60,000 nt of DNA from Hydractinia symbiolongicarpus (taxonomy: Eukaryota > Cnidaria > Hydrozoa > Anthoathecata > Hydractiniidae). The DNA is taken from NCBI RefSeq assembly GCF_029227915.1, contig NC_079875.1, positions 31,007,501 through 31,067,500 of the forward strand. The letters are read 5' to 3'. Each line of letters opens with the position of its first letter. The first letter of the stretch is position 1. The notes under the pieces were generated by a model. That model was not told the DNA's origin. It saw nothing but the letters and a program-made list of their open reading frames with translations, and ran no database searches. Position numbers and translations under genes: made by a program. This document shows positions 33,123 to 44,395 of the stretch, piece after piece.

Positions 33123-34143
33123 TCATTCGTCTTCCGAACTCGTTAATGGCATCCTTGCAAAATTATTTGTAAAATACATGTATATTTGATTTATAACGAA
33201 GTTCTCATCAGAGTGAATAATTAAAAAGATCTTACTTTTGTGTTTAGGGTCGTTATTTTGTTGAAAACGATGTCTATCAGGGTAAACTCTTTGAATAAAT
33301 GGCAGCAATCCTTTTTGTAAAATTTCATCAGCATAGAATTCTTTTCTCATTATTCCAGTGAATAATAAGATATCCGTAGGCCCCCTTTTTGATATACCCG
33401 CCCATACATGTATTTTGTAAGGATGTTTTGCAGTGGGTTTTAAGTTTGGAAGACGGCCTTTTTTACGGAAACATATTTTTCCGTGATTATCCATCATTAT
33501 GGTTGATTCATCGGTGAAGATTACGTCTTCGAACTGCTCATTGGTCCGAAGAAGTTTCTGACAAAACTCCAGTCTTAACACTTGATTCGGTACACGCACC
33601 AACTGGCAATAGCGGGGACCAGTTAGGGTCCAGCCTATTTTTTGTCTTGCTTGTCGAATGCATGATGACGAGACGTCAAGCTGAAATTCACTTTTAACAA
33701 GTTTTTGAACATCTACAAATATATAAAAAAATATAATTATATTATTTATGTAAAAAATGAGAAAACGTTAAACTTCTCCATATGCAAATATTTCGTACTA
33801 AGGGTAATAAAACGCTAAAAAATATTTAAAGCTCACCAACTGAAGTTAGTTCATCGTTGTTTTCATAGCATTTGTCAATAAAATTATGATGATCTAATGT
33901 AAGTTTTCTTTTTCGACCACTCTTTCGTTTTGGCGCTAGCGATTTCGTTTCATTAAATCTTTGAACAATTTTTGATATTGTTTGCCGTGAAATCTTTTTG
34001 CCATCTTCCTCTTCAATAATTTTGCTAATCTGCGTATAGGTCATTCTTTTTTGTTTAAGATTTATTATTCGCTGTCTGAAATATTTTGGAAGCACCATGT
34101 CTTGATTTGTAAATTGTATAAATGGTTTCGCCAAACAGAGCAT
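33123..34143 (-). CDS. Tc1/mariner transposase, two exons, C-terminal catalytic residue not found
   Basis: Exon 1 is 34143-33837, intron 33836-33713 (GTGAGC...TTTGTAG), exon 2 33712-33123; splicing restores one frame of 298 residues. Residues about 18-100 form the paired helix-turn-helix region (MTYTQISKIIEEEDGKK, SRQTISKIVQRF, SGRKRKLT). The catalytic domain has D170 in VIFTDESTIM, HVWAGISKRG, and D257 in QQNNDPKHKSK. The third acidic residue, normally in SPDLNPIE about 34 residues later, is absent; instead the protein ends NNFARMPLTSSEDE. So the 3' end is mutated or another exon was missed. It acts on the 31-base ends of this element. Confidence 0.78.
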
Positions 34144-34564
34144 CCATATTTAACTTTTTTTTTTCAAAGAGAAACTAATTGCTCACCTGACTTTTAAAGA
34201 CGCCGACAAAATTAGAGAAAGATACATCGGCAAAATAGATAAGACATAAAAGAAAGAAAAACTCGATGACCAAATACGCTTTTAAAATCTACTTTAATTT
34301 AATGACTGTTAAATATTTTGCATATATTTTCGGTTCAACGTTTTCTTGAACAGAGTTCTTTTGGCAAAAAAATATCGGCAAAACAATGAGATGTGTTTGA
34401 GACGGGCGTTATTAAAGTTTTAAAAACTGAAATTAAATTATGGTCAGACAAATTTAACTTTTCTTTACAAAATAACATTTCGTACAAAACATTTATTTGC
34501 GTCCGTTCGTTAAACTCAATAAAACAAATTACCGACGCTTTTGAAAAGAAAAAAAATTAAATCT

Positions 34565-34754
34565 ATATAAATCGTGGAGCTCGCGAAAAAGATCGTGGGA
34601 CACACGATCCTTCGTGGAGATAATTATATTAGCGTGGTGGCCACGATAGAATGTTTGAATATTTCTTATACACGAAGACCACGATTTTATCGTGGTTCGT
34701 GTGCACCACGCTCGTTACACGAACACGATGTTAACAAACCTTTTCACAGTACTG
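34565..34754. repeat. Right terminal region of the Tc1 element with CGTGG/CCACG motifs
   Basis: Words ATCGTGGAGCTCGCGA, GATCGTGGGACACACGATC, CTTCGTGGAGAT, AGCGTGGTGGCCACGATAG, ACACGAAGACCACGATT and ATCGTGGTTCGTGTGCACCACG precede the 31-base inverted repeat. Likely transposase or host-factor binding sites. Confidence 0.7.
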
Positions 34755-35425
34755 TAAGTGTAAATTTGAAACACGGATCTTTTTTCCCTTAACTCTTTAA
34801 ATTATTTCTTTTACTTTTTTTATAAATTAGCAAAATTATTTTTTACGACGAATATGTAGTCAATTAACAAAAGTGTTGCGAAATATTCTTTTTTACATTA
34901 TATGCAAATAAGTGTTAATAAGTTACTGGAGCTCAATATTTATATTGAAAACCTATTTTATATAGAGAACATTATGGCACATACCTTTCAATTTTGGAAA
35001 TTATTGCACCATTATTTAGAACTGGTTATTGGTCCGTGGAAAAATCTACGGGTTCCCTTATCCTGCATTTTGTGTGGTTGGCTACTGCGCTACTATTTTG
35101 GGCAGAGACTGTTATTAGATAGAGCTATTATTGGTGGTAATTCTTTAAACAACGCAGTTTTGGAAGTGGTCAACTATTATCTTTTTTTGTGGTGTCTATG
35201 GTTCTTCTTATTCTTATTCTTCGTTACTAATATATTGTCAAAAAGGACAAAAAAAGACCGTTTAAAGCGGTAGTAATGTCCACCTGTCAGCTTTCTTAAC
35301 GGCAGTCTCTTTTAATTGTTACTTGTAAATCATGGTTTAATTTTTTTTTCACGACCATTACTTTCCTAATTATTTTTCCTTAAATTTCATCACTTTCAGG
35401 ATCAAACAATAGACTTAGTCATGTC

Positions 35426-37560
35426 ACCAAAATCTCTACCTTTGATTGGGCTATTTTTCGTGAGGTACCGCTTTTTAGCAAATAGTGAAGAGGGGTAGCA
35501 GAGACAGACGCTAACGTTTCTCTTTCAAGCTATATGCAAAATTAAAAATAATTTAAGAATAAAGGATTGTTTTTTTTTCTTGTTTTTTTTTGTCTATAAA
35601 AATGAGTATATTTTGTGTAAAAAAATTAATAGAACAAGTATCACAGTGGTGGACTGTACCTGTGAAAGAAGTTACATTGTCTAATGTTAATTCCGTCATG
35701 TGGTCACAATAGTTTTGATGCCAGCACCGTTACAACTATTATCCCAGACTAACTTTGATGATTCAGTATCTTTTTAAGTTCTAGTCAAAAGAAAAAAAAA
35801 TAATTGGCACAATTTATACATGAAAAGGTGTTAAAGAAGTGTCAATGTTTAGGGTCAAACACTAAAATAAATAAATTTTCTTAATGTGAAATTACATTGT
35901 TTACTTTGGGAAAGCATGTACTTAGTTGTATTTCCATCACGTGACAAGTAGCTATTAACTTGTTTAGCTTCTTCACCTGATGTCTGGAGAACATGATTTG
36001 GAATCATGTTATTGACATAGCATTGTAACGTAGAAATCAAACTGAAAATTAAAAAATCTGTATGTATCTGACCTGACAAGACATCTGGTGTAGTTTCGCC
36101 AGGCATTACTGAGACTGGGAGTTTCATTTGATCGGAGATAAACGAGTCGTGTAAATTAAGCTATAGCCAGTATTTATAAGTATTAACAATTGCAAATTAT
36201 CACCCGCAGCACATTCGTATCTCTTAATTTATTTCTGTTAAGGTTTTCTTTGGTACATTTCCCAAAGTTTAATTCGGATCAAGACTCATTTTTTGTGCAC
36301 AATGATCGAACTTTATCGCATATTTTAACGAGTTGAAATGCCACAAAGCAAATTAAAATACCTCTTTTTTCTCCTTAACTAGGTTGAAAGTCATACATTT
36401 TAGCCATATGTTATACTGTTTACTCTTCCGTACAAACAAGACAACATTAATAAGGAAATCCTAAAAGTGCATTAACAAGGACAAATACTTCTTCACTAAC
36501 AGTTGGGCATACGATTGTTTCTCGCATTACTTGGCAAGATACTCATTTCTAATGATGTTCTGGTCCAGGAGGGCTGCCAAGTCATCCGTTTTCATAGCTT
36601 TCATGATATTTTGAATGTTTAAAACTTCACTAGATGTGGTACTGGCATCTAATCTCCCTCCATCAACTGACGTCAACTGACAGGTATCGAAAAATGCGTT
36701 TCTTGAATACACTTTTCCGTGGCCATACATGTAGACTGTTTGATGTGTTTTTTATTTTAATTTCTCCAACTTTTTCCTCATTTTTGTGTCTTCTCATTAC
36801 ATGCCGAGGAATTTGATAGTACCAAGACATGCAAAAAATGCAACAATGTATTTTTCTGTCATCTTTAAGACGATATAAAACGAATGTTTACCTTATATTT
36901 GAACTTTATTTTTAAACAGGAAATTTGTTCCAAGTTGACTATTGTATATATAAAAATTAGCTACTTATTTTTCTTTCGTAAACTAAAATTATACAATGAT
37001 TAAGCCCTGTGAATTTTTAGTAATTATCAAATAAAATTTGTATTTTTATGTGTAAGTGGATTCTCACAACAACGGTTTAACCATATCTCTATGAGTCTCC
37101 AGATTCTGCTTTGCTTCAAGGTTACATTGAACCTACAACTTAATTATTATCATATAGCATTTTTTGATATGCTTAATATGAGCAAGTACTCAAATTAAAT
37201 AAACAAGTCTCATGCAAAATTTCAGCTGATCCTTCCAGTACATCATTTTTGACTTCAGCTTGTTAGAAAATGGTCGAAACTTAAGTACGAGACCAGTTTT
37301 TTAGGTATATACCGACAGCATCAGTAAAAATCAGGATTTTGACGTTAGCCTTGTTCCCAAACTGAAATTAAGTCAAATAGGATAAATTCTAAATCAAAAA
37401 ATTAAAAAAAAGTGTTTAGATAGAATATTTGGAGAGATATCACATTTCACTCTAGTTTTCAAAGCATAGCCAATAAAACAAATACACAATCAGCGCGTAC
37501 TTTTTAACTTTTGTTTACCTAAAAGGTGCAAAGGAAACAAAATGAAAGGTAAAATAAATC
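35426..37560. other. Unassigned stretch with possible minus-strand exons
   Basis: Minus-strand coding-like segments at 36127-35855 (MKLPVSVMPGETTPDVLSG, possible donor after DVLS) and 36730-36527 (LTSVDGGRLDASTTSS ... DDLAALLDQN) could be further exons of the gene at 37566-38538. Their splice sites do not join in an obvious way. Elsewhere AT-rich and unrecognised. Confidence 0.3.
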
Positions 37561-37565
37561 ATTAC

Positions 37566-38538
37566 CTGGTTTACCAATCAATTCTTTTTTCCTTTTTGTT
37601 TCAGGTTTCTTGCCTAAAAATGAGAAGCTAATAATAGGCATCCACACTACAATGATAACACTAAATAAATAGTTAACTGTTTACCTTGTGGTGTGCTACT
37701 AGTCATAGGTAGCTGGAGATTAACTTCTTCTTCAACAGACCATGATAAACAAAACAAACAAAATACATATTTCAATACTTATTTAGAAGGTCAGGACTTT
37801 CTGAAAGTAGTGCTAAAAAGGAGGCGCTTATTTTATTGTTTTAAGTAGGGTACTTTCTTCTAAAACTTTATACATACATTTAATCTTTTTTAGATACATA
37901 CCCACATCCTGAATTGTTTCGTTAAGGATGTTTGCTATCGATTATCTTAACTCTTCTGTATCGCTTGATTGGTCACTTTCGAAATCAAAATTCGGGATAT
38001 TATTTTCCCTGTTATCTTGTTTTTTTATTTTTTGAAATAACCGCGCCTTTGTCTTCAGTCTTTCAGGGATTTCATTCTCTGATTCAGTCTCATCTGATGT
38101 TTCTGCTGCGGATGAAGATGAAGTCTGTTCGTAGTCATCGCCTTCATCAGTGCTGTACTCATCTTGACTTAAGGCCGCAGAATGAATATCTGACGGCCAA
38201 TCTGGGTTAACCTATTAAAAAACTAAAAAAGTTTTAGTGAAATTACCTTTCCTTAAATAGAAACTGATTTAGTAAAGGAACATTGCTTTTAGTTTAATCT
38301 CTATAACGCGAAACAGTGGATTTAAACGAGAGCACAGAAATTGGGTTATATAACCCAATTTCTGTATATTGGGTTATATAACCCAATTTCTATATAAAAT
38401 ATAAACTATTAAAATAAAATTTTGGTATATATTTTAGTATATCATTTTAGTCTGACTGCAAACAATTTCCGAAAAGGATCAAATAAAATACCTGAACAGT
38501 TTCGAATGAAGGTTCAATACCACTATCTATAACGTCTC
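37566..38538 (-). pseudogene. Four-exon gene segment with in-frame stop, acidic protein
   Basis: Exons in transcription order: 38538-38492, 38211-37902, 37729-37685, 37613-37566. All introns are GT-AG (donors GTATTT, GTATGT, GTAAAC, GTAATG) and the reading phase carries through every junction. The protein reads DSGIEPSFETVQ, then VNPDWPSDIHS and a long acidic Ser/Glu/Asp stretch (DEGDDYEQTSSSSAAETSDE), then LQLPMTSSTPQG and KKPETKRKKELIGKPG. A TAA at 37944-37942 breaks the second exon 13 codons before its donor. It may be a nonsense-mutated gene, an allele, or an alternative 3' end. No family recognised; the first and last exons are missing. Confidence 0.5.
38341..38386. repeat. Two perfect 18-bp palindromes
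   Basis: TTGGGTTATATAACCCAA occurs at 38341-38358 and again at 38369-38386, each its own reverse complement, in a 28-base unit. It lies in the intron between the first two exons of the gene segment at 37566-38538. Confidence 0.9.
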
Positions 38539-40159
38539 CTGGGCATTAAACAAGTCTGTTTTCTTCATTATCTGTCTGTCTTTCCTGTAAAGAGAAAGAA
38601 AAATGTTATCATACATTTTTTATTACAGCGCTAGCTGAAGAGATTATTTCGATTATAAGTAACATTGCACAAGAAAGAATATGCTGAATTAATAACCACC
38701 TAAGAAGTGCAATCACTTTGATAGAACAATTAGGAACAAATAAAAAGAAGAACAGTATATACCGAAGGTAACGAATAGAAAGACTGGACAAATTCTTCAG
38801 AAGTATCTGATAATACGTTAGTCTAAGATCAAATATACTAACATTATAAATAATTTATTTCAAACAAAATAAAATTTCAATTGATTTTAGGAGCACTGGA
38901 GTAACGGGAGTATCACATTCAACTTCACTATTCCATTGATATTCAGCGTTTAAACAAAAATACACAGTAGTACCTTTATTGAAAATATACCATCACTTAA
39001 CCAAAAAAATTTTTACAACAAAATTAAAGATTTGATATTTGACACGGCAAATCGATGAGAAAACGAAAACAATTTAAAAAGAAAAGAACGATTACGTTAC
39101 CTCTGCGCTGGCGTTATTCACAATGCATACATCATCTATGCTTAACCTTTTGACATTTCAAGATGAAACCGCTCTTTTAATATAAAATAGCAATCAAACA
39201 AATGGTGCCCCCAAATATACGTTTTTACAACATTAACAAAAATCTCAAAAAAATCTTAGCAAACGCAAATTTATAAGAACTCAAAAAGATATCAGGAAAA
39301 AAGGACAGCAAAGAAATCGAAAAAACAAATTTTATCAGAATCTGAGAAGGAAGTGTCAAGTGGTGAAAGGCAGATTAGAAGAAAAAAAAGTTAAAGGCTT
39401 TGAAGAGACAAAATAAATCTAAAAAATTAACACAAGAAGTAACAAGACCGGATGGCTCTAAAGCTAAAAGAAGGGTCACCAAATATGTCGAAAAGGAAGA
39501 GGACGATGAGGTGGAACCTCTGAAGATAATCACAACAGGTGATTAATTGATAAAATGACATTATTCCAAATATGATGCCCCCAATGAATCTGTGTATATA
39601 GTGTATATATTTATGTTGTGACCCTTTCCTTGTCTTTCTGACAACTTTACTGAGAATGGTGTTTTAATCAAAGCACTCCTACTTCACATATCTTTGTTCT
39701 TGTGGCCTTCTCATTGTAAACTCTGGTATATTTGTACTGGTTTGTGTTTACTACCGCTTGTTTCTTGTTTAGTCAAGCCGTAAAAAACCGTTTGCTTTTT
39801 TTCCTTTGAGTCAATGCTTTTCCTTTTTACCTTGTTTCTTCTTTTCCGTTTGAATATGTAACATTTCTCAGTTACGAGGTGTGTTTGCGTCTTGTTTATT
39901 CAAATAAAATTGGTTGAATTTACTCTACATGTGAGCATCCTAAGTCTTTTCCTTTAAGTTTATTCTACATTCACACTTTTCTTTGCCGTGTTTTGAATTC
40001 TTCTAGTCTTTGTTTTACTTTTTAGTCAACTGACAATATAAATCCCTAAACACTAATTTTTACTTTTCCAATTATTTAAAAGGAATTTGTTCTCGTGCTG
40101 GCATTTTTTTCATTAGATTATCTTTGACAAACTTCCTTTTTCGATTTCTAAACCATGAT
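38539..40159. other. Mostly unassigned; Lys-rich coding relic at 39290-39546
   Basis: 39290-39546 (plus) reads YQEKRTAKKSKKQILSESEK, a frame change, then QNKSKKLTQEVTRPDGSKAK and a stop after EPLKIITTGD. It looks like the basic C-terminal end of a nuclear or transposon protein. The remainder is AT-rich without recognised features. Confidence 0.35.
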
Positions 40160-40750
40160 TTTTAAATATACTTTGTATGTGAGATCTGGTAGAGTAAAAA
40201 AATTCCGACAAGCTTGCATACTTCCGCTCCGTCAAATAATCCACCTTTACTTTTTATCAATGCTTGTCCATTGTTAAACAAAAATGACTTCCTAGCGTGA
40301 AAAATAACGTTCTTATATTTGTTGTTAATATTTTTGTGCGTCTCTAATCGATTCAATGTGTAAGTTTTCCTTCATGGATTGATAGAAATGCGTGTTCTCT
40401 TTAACTGGCTCGTATACAAGTGTAAGGTCAAAACCGCTGCATGACAGTGCGTTTTCGTAAATGCTTTTTGCCTAACTAAACTCTTGAATTTTTTCGTTAG
40501 TCATCCTTAGCAGTTGATTTATGATCGTTGGAGGATTGTTTGATTTAGCATTTATGTATAGGCATGTCAAACGTAACGTTCAGAAACTCGGTTGTCGTAA
40601 GGTAAGGTTTTCAAGTTATGGACCATTCGGATTGTTTATAAAAGCAAGTCTGTCGTCTCTGTAAAGGCCCACCTGATTTTTGTCTATTAACTTATAAAGT
40701 TTATCCAGCAGGTATAGACCAACAAGCTAGCACACCTCCGCACTGTGAAC
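40160..40750 (-). pseudogene. Penelope-like element relic in permuted order
   Basis: On the minus strand the first part (about 40745-40440) reads AEVC.LVGLYLLDKLYKLID, QVGLYRDDRLAFINNPNGP (motif C), then NNPPTIINQLLRMTNEKIQ and YENALSCSGFDLTLVYEP. The following part (40420-40162) reads an earlier region of the protein: KNVIFHARKSFLFNN, then FDGAEVCKLVGIF (motif B). So a later piece comes first, as in a head-to-tail junction of two decayed copies. It is the same family type as the element at 6686-8833. Confidence 0.62.
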
Positions 40751-42418
40751 CCTGCAATGCTCTTTTAATATTGCTTTGCAATTCTTTATCTTGCCTATTC
40801 AATTCAAATGGATAAGTTGGTTGATTATTTCCAAGACATATCTCGGCCTTAACTAAGTTGGGGAAATCTTTCTGACAGAACTCTGCAATCCCCAAATTGT
40901 TACATAGTCTTTCTTTCATTAAAGCTTAGTAATACATTATGCAAATACATACCAATTTTAGAAATATCTTTTAACGTGCTAATAGGCTTTCAAACGCTAT
41001 ATATGAAAATGTGGCATAATTAGGTATTTTAGATACCTACTAATAATTAGCCTGCTTATTTTCTTTAGGTGCAGTCTTTATTTTCAGACTTCCTATTTCA
41101 AGATTCATTGCTTTGGAATAACTTTTTAGCATTCAAATCCATCTGTTAAGGGCAAATGCCTTCTTTGGAGGCTTATTGCAGTTGTTTATGATAACAAAAC
41201 TTTCCTTAAAAAGCATTTTTTGTTTAAACAGATAAACACTTTCTTGCTTTTGCTTGCACTTAAATTTCTGAAAGCAAATGAGTGTAGTTTTTGTTACTGT
41301 CGTTTTTGAACCAGTCACTTAAATCAAAATCATACTATTCATATGCTTTGTAATCTGCTACCTTGTTGACTAACTGATGATCATAACCACCTGATAAGAA
41401 CTGTTTCCTGCAACATTGCATTCACAAAATCTGTTTCTAACGTTGTAGCTTTTAAGAGCGAAAGTTCGTTTACAACATGAAAAAGAATGTCAGAGGAGAA
41501 TGACAATTCTTCAATGCCTTGTAGATCTGATAAAACATTGTTAAGGGCACATAAGACATTGAAACTTTCCCGCTCTTGAAAGTGTATGTTGATATTTTTT
41601 CCATTTTATTGTCTTTATGCCAATTACCTCCTTGGAAAAAGGAAGAAGTGTGTTCCTTGGTATGAGCATATTCTTTAGAGGAGCAAAACCTCTAGAAATT
41701 AAATTTTAAGTTTTAACTGGTCGAGTTTATCATTGTGCGTGCACTTTGTAATTTTCATTCTTATTACTGAAGTTAAGTATTTCATACTACTGATAGGTGG
41801 GTTGGTGTATGGTGGTTTTAATTTTATTTGATTTCAACAATCTAAAATATCTTACTTATTACTATTTTACAGTAAACTTTGGTTTTGTATTTTTGTAATA
41901 AATCAACCTTGTGATGTTCTAAATAAGTTGGAAATGTAGATGATTTAGCTGTTTTGAATGATATAGTAGGTCCCTCTCCCAAGCCACTGTTCCTTATAAG
42001 AAATGAGGAAAGTTTTTGTTCTCTAAAAAGGCCATGCCTTCTTTAAACCTTCCTTCGTATGCAGAAGAATTTTGTGATTATTCCTTCATATTCATCAGGA
42101 TTCCATGACGCAACACTTCGTATTTCTCAACACTTCCCTTCATCATTAAAAATGCAATCTGTCCTTTCTCGCCATCTATACCGTTTTTGATCTTGGTATA
42201 TGGTCTCTGTTGTACGTTCCCCCAAAATAAACTACATTCATCTTGAGTGGTAACACTTTTGTCTTGCTCCATCCAACATTGAAAGCTTCTCGCGGACAAC
42301 GAACGCAATCGGTCTTTACGTTTGTGGGGTTACGAAAAAGTAAAAAAACAAAAAGTCTCAAAAAGTAAAAAAACAAGAGATAAAATCACTCTACCACTTG
42401 AATCAGTTACTTGAGTCT
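40751..42418. other. Unassigned stretch with minus-strand coding-like segments
   Basis: 40919-40745, about 41600-41390 (SFNVLCALNNVLSDLQGIEE) and 42376-42078 are open on the minus strand and look protein-like, but I do not recognise them. A dispersed repeat lies at 41628-41770 (own entry). Confidence 0.3.
41628..41770 (+). repeat. Dispersed repeat family, copy 1 of 3
   Basis: CTTGGAAAAAGGAAGAA..., ATGAGCATATTCTTTAGAGG, CAAAACCTCTAGAA and GAGTTTATCATTGTGCGTGC followed by ACTTTGTAATTTTCATTCTT. Similar blocks lie at about 44396-44545 and 49948-50035 in the same orientation. No coding sense; probably a nonautonomous element or a shared transposon end. Confidence 0.65.
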
Positions 42419-42590
42419 GACCAAGTTACACTCCTAGGTATTCAAATTGACAATATATTAAACTTCAATCAACATATAAACAACTTGTACTCGAAGGCAA
42501 ATTTGACCAAGTTACACTCCTAGGTATTCAAATTGACAATATATTAAACTTCAATCAACATATAAACAACTTGTACTCGAAGGCAAATTT
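42419..42590 (+). repeat. Perfect 86-bp tandem duplication in a LINE relic
   Basis: 42419-42504 is repeated exactly at 42505-42590. The unit encodes part of the LGIQIDNILNFNQHINNLY block of the LINE polymerase, so the duplication arose inside the element. Confidence 0.93.
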
Positions 42591-43167
42591 TAAACTTCAT
42601 GCATTACGAAGACTACGACCTTATTTATCGCAACCAAAAGCAAAAATACTCAGCTCAAGCTTTATACAGAGTCAATTTAACTATGCACCCCTTATTTGGA
42701 TGTTCTGCAGTAAAACTGCATATAGTAAAATAGAGCGAGTACATTATAAAACATTGAAGGTTGTATACGATATAGTGAAAGCTGACTATATTGACATTTT
42801 AGAAAAATACAAGGACAAATCCATCCACCAACGCCACTTAAAAACTTTAGCAATAGAGGTGTTTAAAAGCATTAAGAATCTGAACCCTGAATTCATGTGG
42901 TGCTTATTTAGTTTTAACACATACCAATGTGAGCATAGCCTCCGGAGAGGCCCTTCTTTGACTTTACCTAAAGCTAAAACCACTACCTATGGTACAAATT
43001 CCATCTTGTATCAAAGTTGTTGGATATGGAATAATCTTCCCCGTGAAATTAAAAATAGTTCAACCATTGAAGAGTTCACGGTTAAATTAGCCTGCCAGGA
43101 TTCTATTTTATGTAATTGTAAAATATGTAAAAAAAAAATTGATGAAAAAAAAAAGTGTAAAATGTGA
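42419..43167 (+). pseudogene. LINE polymerase C-terminus (CR1/L2-like), 5'-truncated
   Basis: Begins in the block after RT motif C (LLGIQID...NFNQHINN) and continues open to 43167: LHALRRLRPYLSQPKAKIL, QSQFNYAPLIWMFCS, KTLKVVYDI, WIWNNLPREIKNS and a Cys-rich end CNCKICKKK. This is the conserved thumb and C-terminal region of CR1/L2-type elements. RT motifs A-C and the endonuclease are missing. An ATT array follows 40 bases after the stop. The same kind of relic lies at 9720-10200. Confidence 0.75.
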
Positions 43168-43206
43168 ATTGTAAACTTTAATTTATCTTTGCCCAAAATG
43201 TTTTTT

Positions 43207-43443
<237 letters not shown>

Positions 43444-43559
43444 TGTTACGTTAGTTGGTTTTTATTAGCGAAAGCTATCTTCTAAATTTGACCAACGTTA
43501 AATAAAGAAACATACATACATAAATCAATCAAAATCGCAGTCTAATATTAGCACCTCTG

Positions 43560-44029
43560 AGCAAGTAAGTCCATTTCTTCAACTGTCCTTGACATCGACT
43601 GTACAATCTTTAATAGATAACTTTTTGGAGAGCGAAGAATTGTCAGTTGTCAACTCGTACTTCTGTCACTACTGCAATATTTACCAAACTGCAACAGTTA
43701 AAGAAGAGGTCGCAGAGTTCAGTTCAATTTTGGTTCTGCAATTAAAATGCTTTGCCTATAACAAAGGTCTTGTGTCTAAGGTTAGTTCTCCTGTCAAATC
43801 TTACCCGAGCACTGTTTCTGTACCTATCACCATAGACAGTGAATTCTCTTGCCGCAAGCACTACAACTTAAGGGTTGTAATTAACCACTCAGGAAATTTG
43901 AACAAGGGCTATTATACACTGTTGCTTATAACCAAATGCATGATAAGTGGTTTTATTGCAACGACAGAGCAGTGGTCTCTTGCAAACAAGGCTTGCAAAA
44001 TGGTGTACAACCTTCATCCTTTTCCTTGA
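43560..44029 (+). pseudogene. Ubiquitin-specific protease (USP) catalytic domain fragment
   Basis: Reads LTSTVQSLIDNFLESEEL, a CHYC zinc pair, FSSILVLQLKCFAYN, YPSTVSVPITI and NHSGNLNKGYYTLLL. This is the second half of a USP domain, which removes ubiquitin from proteins. The His box, normally GHYT, reads GYYT, so the catalytic His is lost, and the frame then shifts (YNDRA-like sequence is out of frame). The N-terminal Cys box is absent. It begins just after the LINE tail with no intron in view, so a retrocopied or transposon-carried fragment is possible. Confidence 0.65.
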
Positions 44030-44395
44030 AATGCTTAGGTAAATTACAATCAACACCACAACTTCTGGTTTATGTCAGCAAGGGGGTTTGACTATTCTAC
44101 TCGACTTATTACCCTAGTCAAAAAAAAATAAATAAACAAACAAAGCACTGTCTTATATTTGGAGAGTGACAACTCCACTTCTTACCCCAGTCACACAAGA
44201 TTGTCCAGAGTAGGACAGATGAAAAGGTATGGATGAAAGAAATGTCTAGTTCTTGCTGAAGACTGTTTGCAGACCTCTTTTGTGGTGACTCAACTAGACA
44301 TTTGGGTACCTTGGTTCAGGAATATGAGTCGAAACCTTTGTACCCTTTACAGAAGTCCTGTCCTACTCTCTCTGTCTGTTTGTTTGTTCAGTTTT
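44030..44395. other. Unassigned spacer
   Basis: No gene. 44300-44360 (GGTTCAGGAATATGAGTCGAAAC) resembles 29088-29112, hinting at another shared repeat. Confidence 0.3.

Larger units (their letters stand above)
31587..34754. mobile_element. Complete Tc1/mariner-type transposon (3168 bp)
   Basis: Ends CAGTACTGTGAAAAGG... and its inverse are perfect over 31 bases (31587-31617 and 34724-34754) and are flanked by TA at 31585-31586 and 34755-34756. The inverted-repeat partner at about 27130 gives the uninterrupted target sequence. One transposase gene lies on the minus strand at 33123-34143. The rest has no recognised gene; frames at 32117-32417 and 32607-32804 are short and AT-rich. Confidence 0.9.
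29785..35425 (-). repeat. Right arm of the large inverted repeat, split by a Tc1 element
   Basis: Inverse of the left arm in the same block order. It contains about 900 bases (roughly 30150-31055) missing from the left arm, and the complete Tc1/mariner element at 31587-34754. Sequences immediately left and right of the Tc1 element (31440-31586 and 34757-34975) are contiguous in the left arm at about 27115-27145. That confirms the insertion. The frame at 34902-35273 on the plus strand is only the reverse of this arm. Confidence 0.72.

Noticed and set aside
34902-35273. 123-codon hydrophobic frame
   Set aside because: It is the reverse of inverted-repeat arm sequence and is not conserved in the left arm.
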